Source: CAZVWJ01 sp964631325 (lineage in GTDB: Bacteria > T1Sed10-126). From it: DNA of 28,367 nt. The notes beneath the pieces were generated by a model, which saw only the letters and a program-made list of their open reading frames with translations, ran no database searches and was not told where the DNA came from. Below, in pieces: positions 23,908 to 28,367 of this stretch. The translations under genes were made by a program, and so were the position numbers. The stretch covers positions 1 to 28,367 of the forward strand of contig CAZVWJ010000031.1 in the NCBI GenBank assembly GCA_964631325.1, given 5' to 3'. How positions within the stretch are numbered: the first letter of the stretch is position 1; the number at the start of each line of letters is the position of its first letter.

Positions 23908-26643
23908 TCAGGTTTCCCGCAGATAATCGCGAAGAACAGCAGGAAGTATCCCACCCTGCCTGTAATATTTTAACTCGACGTCAGTGTCAATGCGATTTAA
24001 AACCTCAAATTCAAAATTCCCTGAATTCGCGGTTTCAACCTCTACAGTAATCACGCCACCCGCTTCCAGTGAATCCAGGCCGCTGATACTAAATTTTTCG
24101 TTCCCGGTAAGACCGAGAGCGGACCAGCTTTCTTCCTTTTTAAACTGCAGGGGCAAAACGCCCATTCCAATAAGGTTAGCCCGATGAATCCTCTCGTAAC
24201 TCTCCGCAACTACAGCTTCCACTCCCAACAATTCAGTTCCCTTTGCCGCCCAATCCCGGGAAGAACCGGTCCCGTATTGTTTTCCCGCCAGAACGACCAG
24301 CGGCACATTTTCCCGCCGGTATTTTTGAGCCGCGGCAAAGATACTCATCTGTTCACCGGAAGGAAAATGGACGGTGTAGCCGCCTTCCTTTTCCACCATT
24401 TTATTATCCAGGCGAATATTACCAAAGGTGCCTCGCATCATAACTTCATGATTACCCCGGCGTGATCCGTAGGTATTGAATTGTTCGGGCTTCACACTAT
24501 TCTCCAGCAGATACTCTCCGGCCGGACTGTCGACAGGTATATCTCCGGCCGGGGAAATATGATCCGTAGTAATCGAATCTCCGAGTAAAGCCAGACATCG
24601 GGCCGAGTCTATATCGGGGGTCTCCGGAACTTCTTCAGTCACACCTTCCACAAACGGGGGGCACTTAATATAGGTGGAATCAGTCTGCCAGTCGTAAACT
24701 TCGCCCGCCGGCGCCTCCAGTTGACGCCAGAGAGCATCACCGGCGAAAAGATCCTCGTATTCTCGTTCAAACAATTCGGGAGTGAGGGCCTTATCAACCG
24801 CAGTGGCCACTTCTGCTTGTTCGGGCCAGAGGTCAGCGAGGTAAACAGGATTGCCACCATCATCTATTCCCAGTGGTTCCCGCTGAAAATTTATATCAAC
24901 GGTTCCGGCCAGAGCAAAGGCAATAACAAGCGGAGGCGATACCAGGTAATTTGCCCGGGTATAGGGGCTAATCCGGCCTTCAAAATTGCGATTCCCACAG
25001 ATTACAGAGGTTGAGAAAAGGTTTTCTTCCTCTATGGCCTTAACCACCTCCGGGTGCAGCGGGCCACTGTTACCAATACAACTGGAACAGCCGTAACCAA
25101 CCAGATTAAAATTCAATTGTGCAAGCGGTTCCATTAAATCCAGTTCCTCAAGGTAAGCAGAAACAACGCGTGATCCCGGAGCAAGACTGGTCTTAACGTA
25201 AGCTGGAATATCAAGCCCCCGTTCAACTGCATTCCGAGCAAATATCCCAGCCGTAATCATCAGACCGGGGTTAGAAGTATTGGTACAGGAGGCGAGAGCA
25301 GCAATAACAAGCGCACCGGGACGGAGATTGTAACTCTGATCCCCAATTTGAATTTCTACTCCTGAATTTGGAAAACTTGGTGTATATTCTTTTATTTTAG
25401 CTTCGCTAATTTTTTTTCCTGTAGTAATGGCGGTAAGCTCAGACTCCGATTCCACTGTTTCTGAAAAGGAGGATTTCAACTCCGTCAGGGAGATATACTG
25501 ATGGGGCAACGTTGGACCGGCAACCGCGGGTTTAACTTCATTCATATCAACTTCCAGCACAGTTTTATAGCGTGGAAGCGAAGCCTGATTGGAATACAGT
25601 AAACCCTGTTGACGGCAGTATTCTCTGGCTATATCCGCCTGGGGTCCACGGCCAGTTTGTTCTAAAAATTCCAGACTTTTTTCATCCGGTGGAAAATAGC
25701 CCATCGTAGCTCCGTATTCCGGGGTCATATTACTGACTGTGGCCCGGTCAGGCAAAGAAAGGCTGGAGGTACCGGGGCCAAAATATTCAACAAATTTACC
25801 CACAACCTCCTCATCCCGTAAAAGTTTAGTCAGGTAAAGGACCAGGTCTGTGGCCGTAGTTTGGGAGGTCAATTCACCTTTTAACCTAACACCAACAACC
25901 TCCGGGACCAACATGTAATAAGGTTCACCAACCATCACGGCTTCTGCTTCAATCCCCCCTACTCCCCAGCCAAGAGTCCCGAGACCGTTAATCATCGTCG
26001 TATGAGAATCAGTACCAAGCAGGGTGTCAGGGATTAATAATTTTTTCTGCCCCGCCTGGCGCTGTTTAACAATTGAACCAAAATACTCGAGATTAACCTG
26101 GTGAATAATCCCCTGGCCGGGTGGAACTATCTGGAGATCGGAAAAGGCCTCTTGCCCCCAGCGGAGAAAAACATACCGCTCTTCATTTCGCTGAAATTCT
26201 TTTTGCTGATTAATTTCACAGGCAGAAGGTGAACCAAACTCATCCACCTGGTTGGAATGATCGATTATCAAGGCGGCGGGGATAAGGGGATTAATATTCC
26301 CGGGTGATGCCTCATTTGCTTTCATTTCTTCCCGAAGAGCCGCAAAATCAACCACCGCCGGCACCCCGGTAAAATCCTGCATCAAGACGCGGGCCGGTAG
26401 AAAGGGAACCTCCAACTCAGAAGAAAGCCCCCCGGACCAATTATCAAATGCTTCAAATACCCTGTTGCTAATTTCAAAATTATTGCTGTTTCTAATTAGA
26501 TTTTCGAGCAATATTCTAATTGAGTAGGGGAATTCTGCCAACGATAAACCGTATTTATCGGCAAATTTTTCAAGGTCATAATAAGTGTAATTTTCCCCCG
26601 AAAAATCCAGAGTAGAGGTCAAATTATTTGTATAATTGTCCAT
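23908..26643 (-). CDS. acnA: aconitate hydratase (AcnA type)
   Basis: This 911-residue enzyme of the IRP/AcnA type interconverts citrate and isocitrate in the TCA cycle. The [4Fe-4S] ligands are C453 (ASCTNTS), C519 and C522 (GCSSC). The swivel domain keeps SRRGNHEVMMRGTFGN and QYGTGSSRDWAAKG. ATG 26643 is preferred over an upstream in-frame ATG because AGGAGT lies 7 bases before it and the protein then starts like the family. Its position before feoA and the feo operon links an Fe-S enzyme to iron uptake. AcnA can also act as an iron-responsive RNA-binding protein in some bacteria; nothing here shows that. Confidence 0.95.
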   Translation of the reverse strand: MDNYTNNLTSTLDFSGENYTYYDLEKFADKYGLSLAEFPYSIRILLENLIRNSNNFEISNRVFEAFDNWSGGLSSELEVPFLPARVLMQDFTGVPAVVDFAALREEMKANEASPGNINPLIPAALIIDHSNQVDEFGSPSACEINQQKEFQRNEERYVFLRWGQEAFSDLQIVPPGQGIIHQVNLEYFGSIVKQRQAGQKKLLIPDTLLGTDSHTTMINGLGTLGWGVGGIEAEAVMVGEPYYMLVPEVVGVRLKGELTSQTTATDLVLYLTKLLRDEEVVGKFVEYFGPGTSSLSLPDRATVSNMTPEYGATMGYFPPDEKSLEFLEQTGRGPQADIAREYCRQQGLLYSNQASLPRYKTVLEVDMNEVKPAVAGPTLPHQYISLTELKSSFSETVESESELTAITTGKKISEAKIKEYTPSFPNSGVEIQIGDQSYNLRPGALVIAALASCTNTSNPGLMITAGIFARNAVERGLDIPAYVKTSLAPGSRVVSAYLEELDLMEPLAQLNFNLVGYGCSSCIGNSGPLHPEVVKAIEEENLFSTSVICGNRNFEGRISPYTRANYLVSPPLVIAFALAGTVDINFQREPLGIDDGGNPVYLADLWPEQAEVATAVDKALTPELFEREYEDLFAGDALWRQLEAPAGEVYDWQTDSTYIKCPPFVEGVTEEVPETPDIDSARCLALLGDSITTDHISPAGDIPVDSPAGEYLLENSVKPEQFNTYGSRRGNHEVMMRGTFGNIRLDNKMVEKEGGYTVHFPSGEQMSIFAAAQKYRRENVPLVVLAGKQYGTGSSRDWAAKGTELLGVEAVVAESYERIHRANLIGMGVLPLQFKKEESWSALGLTGNEKFSISGLDSLEAGGVITVEVETANSGNFEFEVLNRIDTDVELKYYRQGGILPAVLRDYLRET

Positions 26644-26757
26644 AATATTACTCCTGTTAATAATGTTAATCAATCAAATCGGAAGGATAAAAACTTTACA
26701 AAAGAACTCTAAAATACCGGGCGAGAAAATATAATTGGCCGATTCAAGGGATAATTT

Positions 26758-27051
26758 TTACCGGGAGTTCTCCGACTGAGAAGTGGTATTAACCAGACGT
26801 AACAGAAGGTAAATTCCGGCTACCAGAAAACCCAGTCCAATCCCCATGTAAGCAGTTCCCTGGTATTTATTCGATTTTAATCGTTTTTCCCTTTTATCCA
26901 ATTTATCCTGGTAATTCCCGCTCAAATAATCAGTGCGGGTAACTTGTTTTTCCTGGGTCGGTTTAGGAACACCGGATCGAAACCGGCGCCAGCCCTCGTA
27001 AAGAGCAGCCAGACCTAAAACCGAAAGAATTAAATCAACTATTTTATTCAT
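26758..27051 (-). CDS. small membrane protein of unknown function
   Basis: This 97-residue protein has a helix at about 5-20, a positively charged middle with many Lys and Arg (about 30-65) and a second membrane helix at about 68-90. It resembles no family I know. GGGGG lies about 8 bases before the ATG. It precedes acnA on the same strand by 114 bases and diverges from the next gene. Confidence 0.6.
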   Translation of the reverse strand: MNKIVDLILSVLGLAALYEGWRRFRSGVPKPTQEKQVTRTDYLSGNYQDKLDKREKRLKSNKYQGTAYMGIGLGFLVAGIYLLLRLVNTTSQSENSR

Positions 27052-27229
27052 TAAAAAACCCCCTGACTGACAAGGATAAAGTTACTTCATACACAAAAAA
27101 ATAACCAATTATGTGTGCCTTCTTCAGAAATGCTGAAAAATATTAGCTTTATCTCATAATTATGATAGTATATGTTTGTCTAATGGTTAAGAGTTTATCA
27201 GGTTATTTTGCTGGATTCGGTGATTATTA
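27052..27229. other. AT-rich divergent spacer
   Basis: This 178-base spacer separates the 97-residue membrane protein gene from the 181-residue protein gene. It holds a small hairpin (ttcag/ctgaa at 27123-27127 and 27133-27137) and TATGAT (27161-27166), a possible -10 box with no matching -35. Nothing else is seen. Confidence 0.4.
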
Positions 27230-27775
27230 ATGGAAATCGGAGAAAATTTTGCCGACAATTTGAAGCAAGCAGAAGAATGGGTTAGAAGACTTCGCAAATG
27301 GGCGCAGCGGGTAAAAAATCATCCGACAATACTTGGAATTATTTCCCTGTTAAAATACATTCCCTCCAACGGAGCCCAGGGAGCACGGCGTAAACTGGAA
27401 GATTTATTAGTAGAAAACCCTGATTTCGATGGAGAAATGGCGATAGAAGGAAAAAGTGAAGACAACTATGAAACCTACTCCATCACTTTAGAGCAGGACA
27501 GAGGGGAATTAAATATAACCACAAAAAGCGACCATGAAATCACAATTGAAGCCGACACCCAGACAATAGTTATCAAACACGGGGATGATGCGAGCAATAT
27601 TTTTTATCCCCGGATGAAAGAAAGAGTTTCCAAGACTTTTGGGCTTGACTGGAATGAACGCAAGACAGAAATAATGACAGAGCAAGCCATCCACCAGTTA
27701 TTCAAATCGGAACTGGAAAGAGCAAGATCAACCCTCCGCTGGGCAATTCAAGAACACCAGGAAAAAGACTACTAA
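27230..27775 (+). CDS. uncharacterised protein
   Basis: This 181-residue soluble, highly charged protein has an N-terminal amphipathic helical part (1-60, including a hydrophobic ILGIISLLKYI), an acidic strand-rich middle (about 65-120, SITLEQDRGELNITTKS) and a helical C-terminus. No catalytic motif or membrane segment is clear and I do not recognise it. No strong ribosome site precedes the ATG. It converges on the 5S rRNA gene with 43 bases between. Confidence 0.55.
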   Translation: MEIGENFADNLKQAEEWVRRLRKWAQRVKNHPTILGIISLLKYIPSNGAQGARRKLEDLLVENPDFDGEMAIEGKSEDNYETYSITLEQDRGELNITTKSDHEITIEADTQTIVIKHGDDASNIFYPRMKERVSKTFGLDWNERKTEIMTEQAIHQLFKSELERARSTLRWAIQEHQEKDY

Positions 27776-27818
27776 ATTTCGCTTTCCCCATAATTTTTTC
27801 AAAAGTACATAAAAAAAG

Positions 27819-27938
27819 ACCCGGTAACGACCTACTCTCCCACGGCGTCCCCACCGTAGTACCATCGGCGCTGAAGGACTTAGCTTCCGTGTTCGGAATG
27901 GAAACGGGCGTTTTACTCCTTCGCTTTAGTTACCGGGC
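27819..27938 (-). rRNA. rrf: 5S ribosomal RNA
   Basis: About 120 bases read on the minus strand from GCCCGGTAAC to GTTACCGGG, the terminal helix. Internal 5S landmarks are present (CATTCCGAACACGGAAG, then GGTGGGGACGCCGTGGGAGAGTAGG). A T7 run (27817-27811) follows the 3' end directly. Confidence 0.95.
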
Positions 27939-27940
27939 AC

Positions 27941-28040
27941 AAATATATATTAAGTTTTGTTATCTTTGACAACAAAACCCTGTATGGAAAGCGGGTTCAT
28001 CTGAATGAGGCCAGTCACAGATGAAGATAAATAAGAGAGG
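27941..28040 (-). other. 23S-5S spacer with processing stems
   Basis: Two 8-bp inverted repeats, gttttgtt/aacaaaac (27954-27961 with 27971-27978) and ttcatctg/cagatgaa (27996-28003 with 28018-28025), lie between the rRNA genes. No tRNA is present. They are likely rRNA-processing or leader hairpins. Confidence 0.5.

Positions 28041-28367
<327 letters not shown>

Overview
The window is bacterial chromosome of moderate GC content. It carries Shine-Dalgarno sites, short intergenic gaps and the 3' end of an rRNA operon (23S then 5S, minus strand) at its right edge. No mobile element, phage gene or CRISPR array is visible. The cysS-rlmB overlap, the TGS-domain nucleoside kinase and the two-piece FeoB would fit a Bacillota-like anaerobe. 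Many proteins are rich in Asp and Glu, which hints at a salty habitat. This placement is a guess; the 23S piece (28041-28367) would settle it.

Left part (1-7595). A 500-base non-coding stretch with several inverted repeats precedes a small ArsR-type regulator. It is followed, on the minus strand, by a signalling block: a tandem HD / HD-GYP protein, a CheA histidine kinase with an unusual Cys/His cluster near its N-terminus, and a 925-residue REC-PAS-PAS-PAS-GAF-histidine kinase.

Middle part (7596-20296). An inositol-monophosphatase-family gene with a clear promoter converges on a cysS-rlmB-(390-residue protein) operon; the last protein ends in a FliG-C-like domain. A plus-strand operon follows with a nucleoside kinase, an unknown 314-residue protein and a metallo-beta-lactamase-fold hydrolase. 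Next, on the minus strand, come a degenerate RsmD-like protein that seems to start on a non-standard codon, a tRNA-Val(UAC) and a lone pilT. A plus-strand run then encodes a D-2-hydroxyacid dehydrogenase, a Nudix-like protein and an eIF2B-family protein.

Right part (20336-28367). A minus-strand iron block reads aconitase, FeoA, DtxR/MntR-type repressor, second FeoA, FeoB GTPase, FeoB permease, a four-helix membrane protein, and a 56-residue FeoB-associated Cys-rich protein. The promoter upstream of the repressor gene has its -10 box inside a palindrome, as expected for metal-dependent autoregulation. Two uncharacterised proteins and the 5S and 23S rRNA genes close the window.

Functionally, the window combines two-component, chemotaxis and c-di-GMP-type signalling, tRNA and rRNA housekeeping, and ferrous iron uptake next to an Fe-S enzyme. 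The most unusual items are the FliG-C-like protein outside a visible flagellar locus, the Cys/His insertion in CheA, the in-frame two-gene FeoB with its extra membrane partner, and the RsmD-like gene whose homology extends past every ordinary start codon.
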